The translations under genes and the position numbers were made by a program. The notes below the pieces were generated by a model. It was given only the letters and a program-made list of their open reading frames with translations. It searched no databases and was not told the origin of the DNA. This document shows, one piece after another, positions 1-8,867 of a stretch of DNA of 64,000 bases (position 1 is the stretch's first letter; the number at the start of each line of letters is the position of its first letter). Origin of the DNA: an uncultured Pelosinus sp. (GTDB taxonomy: Bacteria; Bacillota; Negativicutes; Sporomusales; Acetonemataceae); assembly GCA_900542835.1 (NCBI GenBank), contig UQPB01000011.1:22253-86252 (forward strand). The letters run 5' to 3'.

Positions 1-83
1 TAACAAGGAATTTGCCAAATTTGTCTAGAATACTGTAGGCAATAGCGGCAGGCAAGCCATGTAGAATAGTAGGAGGGTTTTAA

Positions 84-1124
84 ATGAAAAAGTGGATATG
101 GCTGTTAACAGGAATTTTAACGGCGGCGCTGGCGGTTGCCGGCTGCGCCCGGCAGGAAGCGCCGCCGCAAGCGCCGGCGGCAAAGAAACTTAGTGTGGCA
201 ATGCTGAAGCTGACCAGTTCAGCGCCGTTGTTCATTGGTCTGGAAAAAGGCTTTTTTCAGGAACAGGGGCTTGAGCTTGATGTGCAATGGTTTGAAGCGG
301 CGCACCCAATCGCGGTGGCTACCGCCTCGAATAAAGTCGATATCGGCGCTACCGGCATAACCGCCAGCCTGTTCAATCTGGTGGCCGGTGGCCAGCAGAT
401 TTCGATTGTCGCCGATAAAGGCCGGGAACAAAGAGGTTATTCGTCGTCGGCGGTACTGGTCGGCACGGAGTTGTATCAAAGCGGCGTCAAATCGATCGAC
501 CAGCTGAAGGGCAAGCGGGTCGGCATTACCCAAACCGGCTCAACCTTCCATTATATGATTGGCCGTTTGCTGGAGAGCAAGGGGCTGACCCTGCAGGATG
601 TCGAACTGGTGCCGCTGGGCAAGCTCGGGTCGCTGATGGCCGCGCTGGAAAGCAAACAGGTTGACGCCGTTATCCTCAACGAACCGAATATAACTAAAGT
701 AGAAAAAGCCGGTTACGGCAAGGTGCTGGTCCAGGCCGGCGATGTGATCGATTATCAGACGTCGGGGATTTTCTTTTCGCCGCAGCTGATGCAGGATCAG
801 GATGCGGCTATCCGGTTCCTGAAAGGCTATATTAAAGCCAGCCGTTACTATTACGATGCCGCGCTGGTCAGGGAGAACGGCAAACCGGTGCCCGGTAAAA
901 ACTTTGACGAGACGGTACAGATCATTGCCAAGTATACGGGAGCGCCGGTGGAGGATATCAAGGCAGGTCTTCCGTACATGGACCGTGACGGTAAACTGCT
1001 GGCAGACGATATCGCTGTTCAGATCGATTGGTATGCTAAACATAAAATGATTGAAAAGCCGGTTGATGCCAAGCAGGTTGCCAATACCGCCCTGTTTGAG
1101 GAAGCACTGCGGCAAATGCGGTAA
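84..1124 (+). CDS. ABC transporter substrate-binding lipoprotein (NitT/TauT/SsuA family)
   Basis: Predicted solute-binding lipoprotein that delivers a small anion or heterocycle to the permease and ATPase encoded directly downstream. The 346-residue product starts with a lipoprotein signal (positive MKK, hydrophobic stretch, lipobox AVAGC with Cys21) and continues as an NMT1/SsuA-like periplasmic-binding fold: 'PLFIGLEKGFFQEQGL' near residue 50 and 'GKRVGITQTGSTFHYM' near residue 145 are typical of the two-lobed family. The start is fixed by AGGAGGG at 71-77, six bases before the ATG. Substrate cannot be read from sequence; sulfonates, nitrate, thiamine precursors and related compounds are all known for this family. 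Function class is secure, ligand unknown. Confidence 0.88.
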   Translation: MKKWIWLLTGILTAALAVAGCARQEAPPQAPAAKKLSVAMLKLTSSAPLFIGLEKGFFQEQGLELDVQWFEAAHPIAVATASNKVDIGATGITASLFNLVAGGQQISIVADKGREQRGYSSSAVLVGTELYQSGVKSIDQLKGKRVGITQTGSTFHYMIGRLLESKGLTLQDVELVPLGKLGSLMAALESKQVDAVILNEPNITKVEKAGYGKVLVQAGDVIDYQTSGIFFSPQLMQDQDAAIRFLKGYIKASRYYYDAALVRENGKPVPGKNFDETVQIIAKYTGAPVEDIKAGLPYMDRDGKLLADDIAVQIDWYAKHKMIEKPVDAKQVANTALFEEALRQMR

Positions 1125-1129
1125 GCGTG

Positions 1130-1909
1130 ATGAGAATTGTTATAGACAATGTCGGAAAAACCTATAACGCCGGCGGCGGGACGCTTGTCGCGCTGGAGGC
1201 GATTAATCTTACGATCAATCCGGAAGAGTTCGTCGTTCTTGTCGGCCCTTCCGGCTGCGGTAAATCGACACTGCTGAATATGGTGGGCGGACTGTTGAGT
1301 CCCAGCAGCGGCCAGATTTATGTCGAGGGGCTGACCCGGGACCGCGATCCTGCCATTGGCGTCGTCTTTCAGGAAATCGGCCTGCTGCCATGGCGAACAA
1401 TAGCTGAAAATATTTCTTTTGGCCTGGAGGAGCAAAACCTGACCGCGGCTGAGCGCCGTGACCGGCTGGAGCGCTATATGACACTCGTCGGCCTTGACGG
1501 CTTTGGCGGCAGCTATCCGCATCAGCTTTCCGGCGGTATGCGGCAGCGGGTCGGTATTGCCCGGGCGCTGGCGATCGAACCGGATTTACTGCTGATGGAT
1601 GAGCCGTTTTCAGCGCTTGACGCCCAAACACGGACGCTGATGCAGGAGGAACTGCTCGATATCTGGCAGAAAACGCGTCTTAGTACACTGTATGTAACCC
1701 ACAACATTCAAGAGGCTGTTTATCTGGCTGACCGCGTTGTTGTGCTGTCGCGCCGTCCCGGCCGCATCAGCCGCATTATACCGATTGAGCTGCCGAAACG
1801 GGAACGGGGGCAGGCGGTGCACAGCGGCCGTTTTGCCGCTTATGCCGATGAAATCTGGGGCCTGATTCGTAAAGATGCCGAAGACGCCCTGCGGGAGGAG
1901 TTAAATTAA
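1130..1909 (+). CDS. ABC transporter ATP-binding protein (SsuB/TauB type)
   Basis: ATPase of the NitT/TauT-type importer; energises uptake from the cytoplasmic face. All diagnostic motifs are present: Walker A GPSGCGKST (residues 39-47), Q-loop VFQEIGLLPW, signature LSGGMRQRV, Walker B LLLMDEPF and the switch His in TLYVTHN. The gene begins five bases after the binding-protein stop; a GTG at 1127 directly precedes the ATG chosen here and either may be used, since no strong ribosome-binding site separates them. Its stop codon overlaps the permease start (TAATG at 1907-1911), indicating translational coupling in one operon. Confidence 0.92.
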   Translation: MRIVIDNVGKTYNAGGGTLVALEAINLTINPEEFVVLVGPSGCGKSTLLNMVGGLLSPSSGQIYVEGLTRDRDPAIGVVFQEIGLLPWRTIAENISFGLEEQNLTAAERRDRLERYMTLVGLDGFGGSYPHQLSGGMRQRVGIARALAIEPDLLLMDEPFSALDAQTRTLMQEELLDIWQKTRLSTLYVTHNIQEAVYLADRVVVLSRRPGRISRIIPIELPKRERGQAVHSGRFAAYADEIWGLIRKDAEDALREELN

Positions 1910-2718
1910 TGCAGCAGACAAACACCTACCGCAGAAACGTCGTCAACCGGCTGGCTTTTTTGGCGGCGCCGCAGCCGGCTTGGGTTGCGCCGGCTTCCAT
2001 TGCCGCTATTCTGGCATTATGGGAAGTCATTTGCCGCAGTGGATTGGTTTCGCCGCTGTATTTGCCGTCGCCGTCGGCGGTCGTCGCCGCCGCGTTTGAA
2101 ATGACCAGCAGTGGTGAGATGCTGGTCAATGCCAAGGCCAGCCTGTTGCGGATTGTTGCCGGACTGTTTCTGGGCAGCGCCGCCGGTATTTTAATTGGCC
2201 TGGCTACCGGATTTTCCCGTTTGGCCGAGGCGGTAGGCACACCGGTCATTCATGCTCTCTACCCGGTGCCAAAAATTGCTTTGCTGCCGTTGATAATTCT
2301 CTGGCTCGGCATCGGTGAGCTTTCTAAGATCACCATTATCAGCCTTGGCGTATTTTTTCCGGTTGTCATCAATACGCACTCCGGCGTTAAGAATGTCGAT
2401 CCGCTGCTGCTAAAGGTCGCGGTCAGTTTCCGGACCAGCCGGCTCAATCTAATCCGCAAGGTGATTCTGCCGGGAGCGTTGCCGATGATTTTTGCCGGTT
2501 TAAAACTGGCGGCCGGCACTTCACTGCTGCTGCTGGTGGCTGCAGAGATGATTGCAGCCAAAGAAGGGCTGGGCGCAATGATTTTGCATTATGGCGATTT
2601 AATGTTAACCACTAAGCTGATGGCCGGCGTATTTAGTCTTTCCCTGCTGGGGCTGCTGTTCAATCACAGCCTGAACTGGATTGAAAGAAAGCTGATTCCC
2701 TGGCGGCATAATAGCTGA
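1909..2718 (+). CDS. ABC transporter permease (SsuC/TauC type)
   Basis: Integral membrane subunit of the same importer, 269 residues with about six hydrophobic segments (first near residue 27, last near 240). The cytoplasmic coupling loop resembling the EAA motif is visible around residues 175-200 (SFRTSRLNLIRKVILPGALP), where the ATPase docks. A start overlapping the ATPase stop by one base supports co-translation. The set of lipoprotein, ATPase and single permease (a homodimer in this family) is a complete importer. Confidence 0.9.
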   Translation: MQQTNTYRRNVVNRLAFLAAPQPAWVAPASIAAILALWEVICRSGLVSPLYLPSPSAVVAAAFEMTSSGEMLVNAKASLLRIVAGLFLGSAAGILIGLATGFSRLAEAVGTPVIHALYPVPKIALLPLIILWLGIGELSKITIISLGVFFPVVINTHSGVKNVDPLLLKVAVSFRTSRLNLIRKVILPGALPMIFAGLKLAAGTSLLLLVAAEMIAAKEGLGAMILHYGDLMLTTKLMAGVFSLSLLGLLFNHSLNWIERKLIPWRHNS

Positions 2719-2737
2719 ATCGGCACGGAAAGGAACG

Positions 2738-3331
2738 ATGGCTTTGGATCGATTGGTTGGCGGAATGCGGCTGCTCAGACTGGCGCTGCTGCTGGCCGTG
2801 TTCGCCGGCCTGGCGCTAAGCGGACCGCGTCCGGCAGCGGCTGCGCCGCTGCGAGTCGCTGTGGTGCCCTATATTAATTCCTCGGGTGAAACCCGCAATG
2901 TAGTTGACGCAACTGTTAGCAGCAAACTGGAAGGCTATTTCCATTCCGGCTATTATGAGCAGGTCCCGCCAGGGGAAGTCGCTGATTTTCTCTGGCGCAG
3001 CGGTTACGGTCTGCCGCTGCGGCTGCTGCCGGAGAAAGAACTGCTGCAGTCGCTTGCCGCCGCTACCGGCGCCGACGCGGTGCTGGCGTTTGATTTCACC
3101 CGCATTCAGGCATGGCGCCGCTCTTCCTGGTTTTATGCCTATACCATTGGCGGCGTCAGCATGTATGTAAAGGCGTTGTCGGTGGCTGACAACAATTTTA
3201 TTACTTTGCGGATTGAACGCGAGGAAAAACTGCGGGCATCCCGCTTTGGCCCCGGTGTCAGCGAACGGGTCGCGCTTGGCGCCGCTATCGAAGCCGGCAT
3301 GGACGAAATGTTTTCCCGGCTGCCGTTTTAA
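2738..3331 (+). CDS. Secreted protein of unknown function
   Basis: A 197-residue protein with a clear N-terminal signal sequence (hydrophobic residues 10-27, Ala-rich cleavage region PAAAAP near 36). The mature part opens with LRVAVVPYINSSGETRNVV, reminiscent of the first strand of CsgG/TolB-N-type secreted domains, followed by a mixed alpha/beta pattern; no catalytic motif is evident. It starts 19 bases after the permease and shares the terminator at 3337, so it is probably co-transcribed with the importer, but a role in transport is only inferred from position. Family not recognised with confidence. Confidence 0.6.
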   Translation: MALDRLVGGMRLLRLALLLAVFAGLALSGPRPAAAAPLRVAVVPYINSSGETRNVVDATVSSKLEGYFHSGYYEQVPPGEVADFLWRSGYGLPLRLLPEKELLQSLAAATGADAVLAFDFTRIQAWRRSSWFYAYTIGGVSMYVKALSVADNNFITLRIEREEKLRASRFGPGVSERVALGAAIEAGMDEMFSRLPF

Positions 3332-3336
3332 GCAGA

Positions 3337-3374
3337 GAGACTTGCAGGTCAGCCTGCAAGTCTCCTGCTTTTTT
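3337..3374 (+). terminator. Rho-independent terminator of the ABC importer operon
   Basis: Perfect 12-bp stem GAGACTTGCAGG/CCTGCAAGTCTC with a TCAG loop, followed by CTGCTTTTTT. It lies six bases after the stop codon of the secreted protein. Confidence 0.9.
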
Positions 3375-3464
3375 GTTGGCGTTGTACCCTTCACGTAATG
3401 GAGTGTGGGCCAAGAAGAGCGGAAAGCGCTGCCTGCAGTGGCATTTTCCCGATGGGAACCTCTC

Positions 3465-3505
3465 CCCAGAGGACACCGAGGGACACAGAGGGACACAGTG
3501 GAAGC
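3465..3505. repeat. Degenerate copy of the CACAGAGG intergenic repeat
   Basis: The stretch carries 'CAGAGGACACCGAGG' followed by two 'GACACAGAGG/GACACAGTGG' units, the same short words that build the larger palindromes at 7303, 22901, 27225 and 63350. No open reading frame of credible length overlaps it. The rest of the gap 3375-3620 shows nothing else recognisable apart from the ribosome-binding site of the next gene. Confidence 0.6.
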
Positions 3506-3620
3506 TGCTTACAGGATTGCTCTGGCTCATAGTAACAGGCGGCTGCGCATACACTAAGAGGACTTTTCCTAGTGGATAACGAATTTTGTTTATAGTTATT
3601 ACGTTCCTGGAGGGTTTCGT

Positions 3621-5003
3621 TTGGAGCAGGCTGATAATGCCCGGCGGCGATGGCTGATATTTGCGATTACGGCTGTCGGGACTTTCATGGCAACGCTTGA
3701 CAGCAGCATTGTTAATGTGGCGATGCCGTCACTTGCCGCTGAGCTGGCGGTAGGAATTGATACGGCACAATGGGTCGTTACCGCCTATCTGCTGACAATC
3801 ACCGCCTTGCTGCTGCCATTGGGCCGGCTGGGCGATATGCTTGGACGGCGTACACTGTATGCGCTGGGATTTCTGGTGTTTACCGCCGGCTCGGCGTTGT
3901 GCGCCGCTGCCGGCGGTATCGCTTCCCTGGTTGCTGCACGCATGGTGCAGGCCGCCGGTGCGGCAATGTTGATGGCTGGCGCTCCGGCGATTATAACGCT
4001 GACGTTTCCGCCGTCAGGACGGGGCCGGGCTCTGGGCATGACCGGAGCAGTGGTTTCCTTAGGTTCCATGACCGGACCTGCCCTGGGCGGAGTACTGGTC
4101 GGCATGTTCGGCTGGGAAGCGGTGTTTACGATCAATTTGCCGATTGGACTGGCGGGCGCGTTACTGGCCTGGCTGCTGCTGCCGCCGGAGCCTTTACGCC
4201 GCTGCGAACCGTTTGACGCTGCCGGCGCGGCTTTATTCGCGCTGGCGACGACAGCGCTGCTGCTGGCGGTCAGCCTGGGACACCGTCTGGGCTGGCTGTC
4301 GCTGCCGGTTGGCGGCGGGCTGACTCTGGCGGGCGCGCTGATCTGGCTGTTTATCCGGCGGCAGCAGACTGCCGGCTATCCGCTGCTGGCGCTGTCCTTG
4401 TTCCAAAACCGGCTGTTTACGGTCGGTTTGCTGGCAGGGATGCTTTCGTTTATGGCCGGATTCTCCAATGTATTTTTGCTGCCGTTTTTTCTCGATTTGG
4501 TGCTGCGGCTGGATCCGTCGACAATTGGGCTGCTGCTGACTCCGTTTCCGCTGGCCATGGCTATCGTCGCCCCGGTCAGCGGCCGGCTGTCGGAAAAAGG
4601 CAAGCCGGCCCTTCTGACAACCGCCGGTTTACTGGTGCTGACTGCCGGACTCTGGCTGCAGGCAGGGCTGACGGCAGAGGCATCCGTTTGGCGGGTTGCG
4701 GCGGGTCAGGCAGTGCTGGGGGTGGGAAACGGCTTGTTTCAGTCTCCGAACAATAACAGTGTGATGAGCGCCGTGCCCCGGGATCAAGTCGGTGTTGCCG
4801 GCGGCATCAATGCATTGGTGCGCAATTTGGGAATGGTGCTGGGAACAGCGATCGCGGTAACGGCTTATGAGAGTGTGCGCCAAGGGGCGGACGCCGAAGC
4901 CGCGGTTGTTGCCGGATACCGGGCGGCCTTGCTGCTGGGGTCTCTGTTTTCGCTGCTGGCTGCCGGCCTGTCAGTCCGGCGCGGCCAACGGCAAACAAGT
5001 TAG
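3621..5003 (+). CDS. MFS multidrug exporter, DHA2 (EmrB/QacA) family
   Basis: A 460-residue membrane protein of the 14-helix drug:H+ antiporter family. The N-terminus 'ATLDSSIVNVAMPSL' is the diagnostic DHA2 motif D1 in helix 1, and 'LGRLGDMLGRR' is the MFS loop 2-3 motif A. Motif C-like glycines occur in 'GSMTGPALGGVLVGM' (helix 5). Start is a TTG preceded by GGAGGG (3609-3614). It probably exports a hydrophobic compound; substrate unknown. Downstream zwf begins at once, so the three genes 3621-7279 may share a transcript, although a functional link is not obvious. Confidence 0.88.
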   Translation: MEQADNARRRWLIFAITAVGTFMATLDSSIVNVAMPSLAAELAVGIDTAQWVVTAYLLTITALLLPLGRLGDMLGRRTLYALGFLVFTAGSALCAAAGGIASLVAARMVQAAGAAMLMAGAPAIITLTFPPSGRGRALGMTGAVVSLGSMTGPALGGVLVGMFGWEAVFTINLPIGLAGALLAWLLLPPEPLRRCEPFDAAGAALFALATTALLLAVSLGHRLGWLSLPVGGGLTLAGALIWLFIRRQQTAGYPLLALSLFQNRLFTVGLLAGMLSFMAGFSNVFLLPFFLDLVLRLDPSTIGLLLTPFPLAMAIVAPVSGRLSEKGKPALLTTAGLLVLTAGLWLQAGLTAEASVWRVAAGQAVLGVGNGLFQSPNNNSVMSAVPRDQVGVAGGINALVRNLGMVLGTAIAVTAYESVRQGADAEAAVVAGYRAALLLGSLFSLLAAGLSVRRGQRQTS

Positions 5004-5018
5004 ATGGGGGTGTTGACA

Positions 5019-6560
5019 ATGAAGGAGCTATCGCGTTTTTTTGTATGTGATGACGCCAGGGAAGAGTTGTGCATTGAGGCAAAAACAGATCCCTGCGGCG
5101 TTGTCATTTTCGGTGCCTCCGGTGATTTGACTCATCGCAAGCTGGTTCCGGCCTTGTTTGAACAATTTCAGCGGCGGCTGCTGCCGCCAGCGTTCTTTAT
5201 TCTTGGCTGCGCCCGCAGTGAATTAACGGAAGTGGAATTTCGTGACAGCTTCCTGCAGGATATACGGAGCCGGGAAAACGAGAGCGGCGCGGCGGCAGAG
5301 TTTTTAGGCCATATCTATTACCTGTCCGGCAGCTATGAGGATGAAGCCTTGTACCGGCGGCTGGCGGCAAGACTGGAGGAGCTGGCCGCCGAGGAGGGAA
5401 CCGCCGGCAACTGCCTGTATTATTTGGCAACGCCGCCAAGTCTGTATACCGCAATTGCCGCCGGCCTGGGACGGGCCGGGCTGACTGCCGAGACGGGACA
5501 GCGCTGGGCCCGTCTGGTGGTGGAGAAGCCGTTTGGCCATGATCTGGCCAGCAGCCGGCAATTGGACGACGCGCTGCATCAGTGGCTGCGCGAGAAGCAG
5601 ATTTATCGGATTGATCATTACCTGGGCAAGGAAACGGTACAGAATATTTTTATTCTGCGGTTTGCCAATGTCATATTTGAGCCGGTCTGGAATCGCCGCT
5701 ATATCGATCACGTTCAGATCACGGTTGCCGAAGCCCTGGGGGTGGAAAACCGCGCCGGCTATTATGAACAGGCGGGCGCACTGCGCGATATGTTTCAAAA
5801 TCATATGCTGGAAATGCTGTCGCTGGTGGCGATGGAGCCGCCGGCCAGCTTTGAGGCAGACCGTCACCGCGACGAGAAAGTCAAGCTGCTGCGGTCAATC
5901 CGGCCTTTTCCCGATACCGATCTGGCGGAATGGCTGGTCAGAGGACAATATGCGGCGGGAGTGGCCGGCGACCGCCCTTTGCCGGCCTATCGTCAGGAAA
6001 AAGGGGTTAGTCCGGCTTCCTTAACTGAAACCTATGTAGCGATGAAGGTCATGATTGACAATTGGCGCTGGCAGGGCGTGCCGTTTTACTTGCGTTCCGG
6101 CAAGCGTCTGGCCAAGCAGGTCAGTGAAATTGCCATTACGTTCAAACCGGTGCCGCACTCGATTTTTGCTCAAATCGCGCCGGAACAATTGCAGCCGAAT
6201 GTGCTGACGCTGAAGATTCAGCCGGAGGAAGGGATTGCGCTGACGATGGAAGCGAAGCGGCCGGGGCCGCGCATGTGCATGAGCAGCCTGACGTTGAATT
6301 TTTCCTATCGTGATGCATTTGGCGAGCGTTCGGGTAATGCCTATGAACGGCTGCTGCTTGACTGCATGGCCGGTGATCAGACGCTGTTTGTTCGCCATGA
6401 CGGCGCGGAAGTAGCCTGGAAAGTGCTGGAGCCGGTATTGGCGAATTGGCTGGCTGCAGCAGATGATTGCCCGCTGCAGCTTTACCCCGCCGGCGGCGAC
6501 GGGCCGGCGGCAGCCGACGGCTTGCTGGCGCGGGACGGACGGAGGTGGCGGCCGTTATGA
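5019..6560 (+). CDS. zwf: Glucose-6-phosphate 1-dehydrogenase
   Basis: Oxidises glucose 6-phosphate to 6-phosphogluconolactone with NAD(P)+, the entry step of the oxidative pentose phosphate pathway. The 513-residue protein has the N-terminal nucleotide-binding motif FGASGDLTHRKL (31-42), the substrate-binding/catalytic signature RIDHYLGKE (197-205, with the catalytic His and substrate Lys) and a full-length C-terminal domain. The ATG at 5019 is chosen over the one at 5004, because GGGGGTG at 5006-5012 stands at ideal distance from it. The stop overlaps the start of pgl (ATGA at 6557-6560), so the next pathway step is translationally coupled. Confidence 0.96.
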   Translation: MKELSRFFVCDDAREELCIEAKTDPCGVVIFGASGDLTHRKLVPALFEQFQRRLLPPAFFILGCARSELTEVEFRDSFLQDIRSRENESGAAAEFLGHIYYLSGSYEDEALYRRLAARLEELAAEEGTAGNCLYYLATPPSLYTAIAAGLGRAGLTAETGQRWARLVVEKPFGHDLASSRQLDDALHQWLREKQIYRIDHYLGKETVQNIFILRFANVIFEPVWNRRYIDHVQITVAEALGVENRAGYYEQAGALRDMFQNHMLEMLSLVAMEPPASFEADRHRDEKVKLLRSIRPFPDTDLAEWLVRGQYAAGVAGDRPLPAYRQEKGVSPASLTETYVAMKVMIDNWRWQGVPFYLRSGKRLAKQVSEIAITFKPVPHSIFAQIAPEQLQPNVLTLKIQPEEGIALTMEAKRPGPRMCMSSLTLNFSYRDAFGERSGNAYERLLLDCMAGDQTLFVRHDGAEVAWKVLEPVLANWLAAADDCPLQLYPAGGDGPAAADGLLARDGRRWRPL

Positions 6561-7279
6561 GTATGGATTACCGGGTCTGGCCGTCGCCGCACAGTCTGGC
6601 CGTTGCCGCGGCCGAACTGGTGGCGGCCGCTATCAGGACGGCAGTGGCGGCGCGAGGCCGCTGCCGTCTGGCGCTCGCCGGCGGCAGCACACCGGTTCTG
6701 CTGCTGCGGGAACTGAGCCGGCCGTCTTATCAGCAGCTGCCCTGGCAGTCAGTGAGCCTCTTCTGGAGTGATGAGCGGTTCGTGGCTCCGGATCATCCGG
6801 ACTCTAATTTTCGCATGGTCAGGGAGAATCTATTGGCTGCATTAGCGGTTAAACCGGAAATTTATCCGATCAGCACTGCTTTTGACTCGCCGGCAACTGC
6901 CGCGAGGGCGTATGAAACGGTAATTGACAGCGCCTTTGCCGCAGCGGACAGAGAAGACAACTGGCCGGTTTTTGACTGCATTCTGCTGGGGGTGGGAACG
7001 GACGGGCATACGGCGTCGCTATTCCCTGGCGATGAGGCGCTGGCGGAAATCCGTCGCTGGACCGCTGCCGGCCGCGCTCCGGACGGCAGTCCGCGGGTCA
7101 CCCTGACCTTGCCGCTGCTGAACGCGGCAAGGCAAGTACTGTTTTTGGCCAGTGGCAGCGGCAAGGCGGCCATCATTGCTGCGCTTGCCGGCGGTGCTGA
7201 CCTGCCGGCAGCCAGGGTAAAGGCGGCAAAGGTTTTGTGGCTGCTGGATGCCGCCGCCGCAGCGCACTTGCCGGTCTGA
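6557..7279 (+). CDS. pgl: 6-phosphogluconolactonase
   Basis: Hydrolyses 6-phosphogluconolactone made by Zwf. The 240-residue product has the DevB/SOL features: LALAGGSTP near residue 37, FWSDERFV near 68, and the active-site region GVGTDGHTASLFPG near 140. Start chosen at the ATG preceded by GGAGGTGG (6541-6547) inside the end of zwf; an upstream ATG at 6467 would give an Arg-rich, unrelated N-terminus. The ATGA overlap indicates coupled translation with zwf. 6-phosphogluconate dehydrogenase is not in the window. Confidence 0.94.
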   Translation: MSMDYRVWPSPHSLAVAAAELVAAAIRTAVAARGRCRLALAGGSTPVLLLRELSRPSYQQLPWQSVSLFWSDERFVAPDHPDSNFRMVRENLLAALAVKPEIYPISTAFDSPATAARAYETVIDSAFAAADREDNWPVFDCILLGVGTDGHTASLFPGDEALAEIRRWTAAGRAPDGSPRVTLTLPLLNAARQVLFLASGSGKAAIIAALAGGADLPAARVKAAKVLWLLDAAAAAHLPV

Positions 7280-7302
7280 AAGCCAGAGCGGGCGGAAGCC
7301 CT

Positions 7303-7640
7303 GAGCGACGGGAGAAAGACGATTCCACGGAGTACACAGAGGATACACGGAGGGCACAGAGGAAAAGAGGGAATTTGAACCCTCTGTATACCTCTGTGCC
7401 CCTCGGCGTCCTCTGTGGAAAAAGTCCCGTGTGTCCGCCGTGAAACTCCGTGCCCTCCGTGGTTCGTCATTCCAGGCGGGAACCTTGAGCGACGGGGAGA
7501 AAGACGATTCCACGGAGTACACAGAGGACACACGGAGGGCACGGAGGCAAAGAGGGAATTTGAACCCTCTGTGTGCCTCTGTGCCCCTCGGCGTCCGCTG
7601 TGGCAAAAGTCCCTATGTCCTCGTGGCTCGTCAAGCTGGT
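7303..7640. repeat. Tandem palindromic CACAGAGG repeats, two units of about 184 bp
   Basis: Two nearly identical units begin at 7303 and 7487 (GAGCGACGGGGAGAAAGACG-type starts). Inside each, a left arm rich in CCACGGAG-TACACAGAGG-ACACGGAGGG and a right arm rich in CCTCTGTG-CCTCTGTGCCCC-TCGGCGTCC form a long imperfect inverted repeat around GAATTTGAACCCTC. Several open frames cross the block but are low-complexity translations of the repeat. This fills the gap between convergent pgl and the metallophosphoesterase, so it could also act as a transcription barrier for both. Confidence 0.85.
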
Positions 7641-7641
7641 T

Positions 7642-8784
7642 TTAGTGTCCAAAGGTGATATAGACATCCAGCAGTTCCGGGCGGTTGCCGATCCGGAACG
7701 GCGGCCCCCAGGTGCCATAGCCGCAGGAAACAATGAGCTGGAATGTCTCCTGACGCAGGTAACCCCAGTCGGTTTCGAACATGGCGGCGGTAATCAGCTG
7801 GTTGGGAAATAGCTGGCCGCGGTGGGTATGACCGGAAAACTGCAGGTCAACGCGGTTTTGCCGCGATTCGTCAAGATCAAGCGGCTGGTGATCCAACAGG
7901 ATCAGCGGCAGGGCCGGATTGACACCGGCTAAGATGGCAGACAGCGGCGACCGGGCACTGCCGCCGTAATTAAGGCGGGAGCGGTCGTCGCGGCCGGCAA
8001 TAACCAGGCTGCCGGCAATTATTGCCTTGTCATCGCGCAGAATGGTGACGCCCGCCTCCTGTAAAGCGGCAATAATTCCCTCCGTCTCACCGCCGATATA
8101 TTCATGATTGCCCAGAACCGCATAGGTTCCCAGCGGCGGCTGCAGCCGTTGCAGCACCGGGCCCATATTTTCATCCAGAAACGGCTTCAGTTCCGCGTCA
8201 ATGATGTCGCCGGGCAGCAGGACAACATCAGGCTGCAGCCGGTTGACCGTTGTCACCAGCTGCTCCAGGCGGTTGGCGCCGATCAGGTTTCCCAGATGAA
8301 TGTCGGAGACAACGACGGCATGTACTTGTTTAAAATGACCGCCGGATTTTTCAATGTGGATATCGTAGCGGTTGATAACCGGGTGGCGCGCATTCCAGAA
8401 GCCATAAGCAAGGACGCCGCCTACCAGCAGTATTGCCGCCAGGCCGGCCCAATGCGGCTGCTGCTTCAGGACTGACGGCAGAAAGGGAATTGCCCGATCA
8501 AGCAGCCGGGCTATATCGATCAGCATTGTCAGCAAAAAGCCGTAATAGACTACGGCCATCCAAATCGCGCCGATCATAGTCAGCGTCAGGTCGACCGGCG
8601 CCGGCAGCAGCTGCTTGCTGGCCCGGGCTATCAGGTAGGAAAGTGCGCAAAAGCTGATGGCAAGGCCATAGACCCAGACGGAGCCCTCCGGCAGCAGGGG
8701 GCCGAAGGCTTGCCAGCCTCTCCGGCCGATATAGTAATTGGCGGTTCCGTAAACCGCAAAGAACAGGATAAGAAACCAATACAG
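7642..8784 (-). CDS. Membrane-anchored metallophosphoesterase (YkuE/YaeI-like)
   Basis: Calcineurin-like phosphoesterase with all metal ligands visible: VVSDIHLGN (DxH), LPGDIIDAE (GDxxD), LGNHEY (GNHE), LLDHQP and SGHTHRGQ (GHxH). Related proteins hydrolyse phospholipid headgroups or sugar phosphates; the substrate here is unknown. The first ATG in frame (8577) lacks a ribosome-binding site and cuts off two membrane segments. The frame stays open to a TGA at 8805 and encodes a family-typical N-terminus (LYWFLILFFAVYG, then NYYIGRRGWQAFGP). No ATG, GTG or TTG occurs there; the best start is CTG at 8784, nine bases after AAAGGA, giving 380 residues. C-terminal limits are secure, the start codon is inference. 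Confidence 0.85.
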   Translation of the reverse strand: MYWFLILFFAVYGTANYYIGRRGWQAFGPLLPEGSVWVYGLAISFCALSYLIARASKQLLPAPVDLTLTMIGAIWMAVVYYGFLLTMLIDIARLLDRAIPFLPSVLKQQPHWAGLAAILLVGGVLAYGFWNARHPVINRYDIHIEKSGGHFKQVHAVVVSDIHLGNLIGANRLEQLVTTVNRLQPDVVLLPGDIIDAELKPFLDENMGPVLQRLQPPLGTYAVLGNHEYIGGETEGIIAALQEAGVTILRDDKAIIAGSLVIAGRDDRSRLNYGGSARSPLSAILAGVNPALPLILLDHQPLDLDESRQNRVDLQFSGHTHRGQLFPNQLITAAMFETDWGYLRQETFQLIVSCGYGTWGPPFRIGNRPELLDVYITFGH

Positions 8785-8867
8785 ACGACCACGTCCTTTC
8801 TGTCAGGCTGGAATAAAATAAGGTACAGGCGTGCCACAAGCTATTTTTTGCCTGTTCAATTTCACCA

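Noticed and set aside
540..1115. Long open frame on the minus strand inside the ABC binding-protein gene
   Set aside because: It mirrors the coding frame of a well-supported lipoprotein gene, has no ribosome-binding site and no recognisable motif. The same applies to the many other antisense frames inside pyrG, mfd, ftsH and lysS.
7303..7640. Possible CRISPR array because of regularly recurring words
   Set aside because: Units are 184 bp, only two, palindromic throughout and with no short identical repeats separated by unique spacers; no cas genes nearby.
7237..7733. Open frames on both strands within the CACAGAGG repeats
   Set aside because: The translations are low-complexity readings of the repeat (runs such as HRGHTEGTE), recur in each repeat block and have no start signals.
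8498..8839. Alternative minus-strand frames upstream of the metallophosphoesterase
   Set aside because: They have ordinary start codons, but their translations show no similarity; the third frame, continuous with the enzyme, encodes the family-typical membrane segments.
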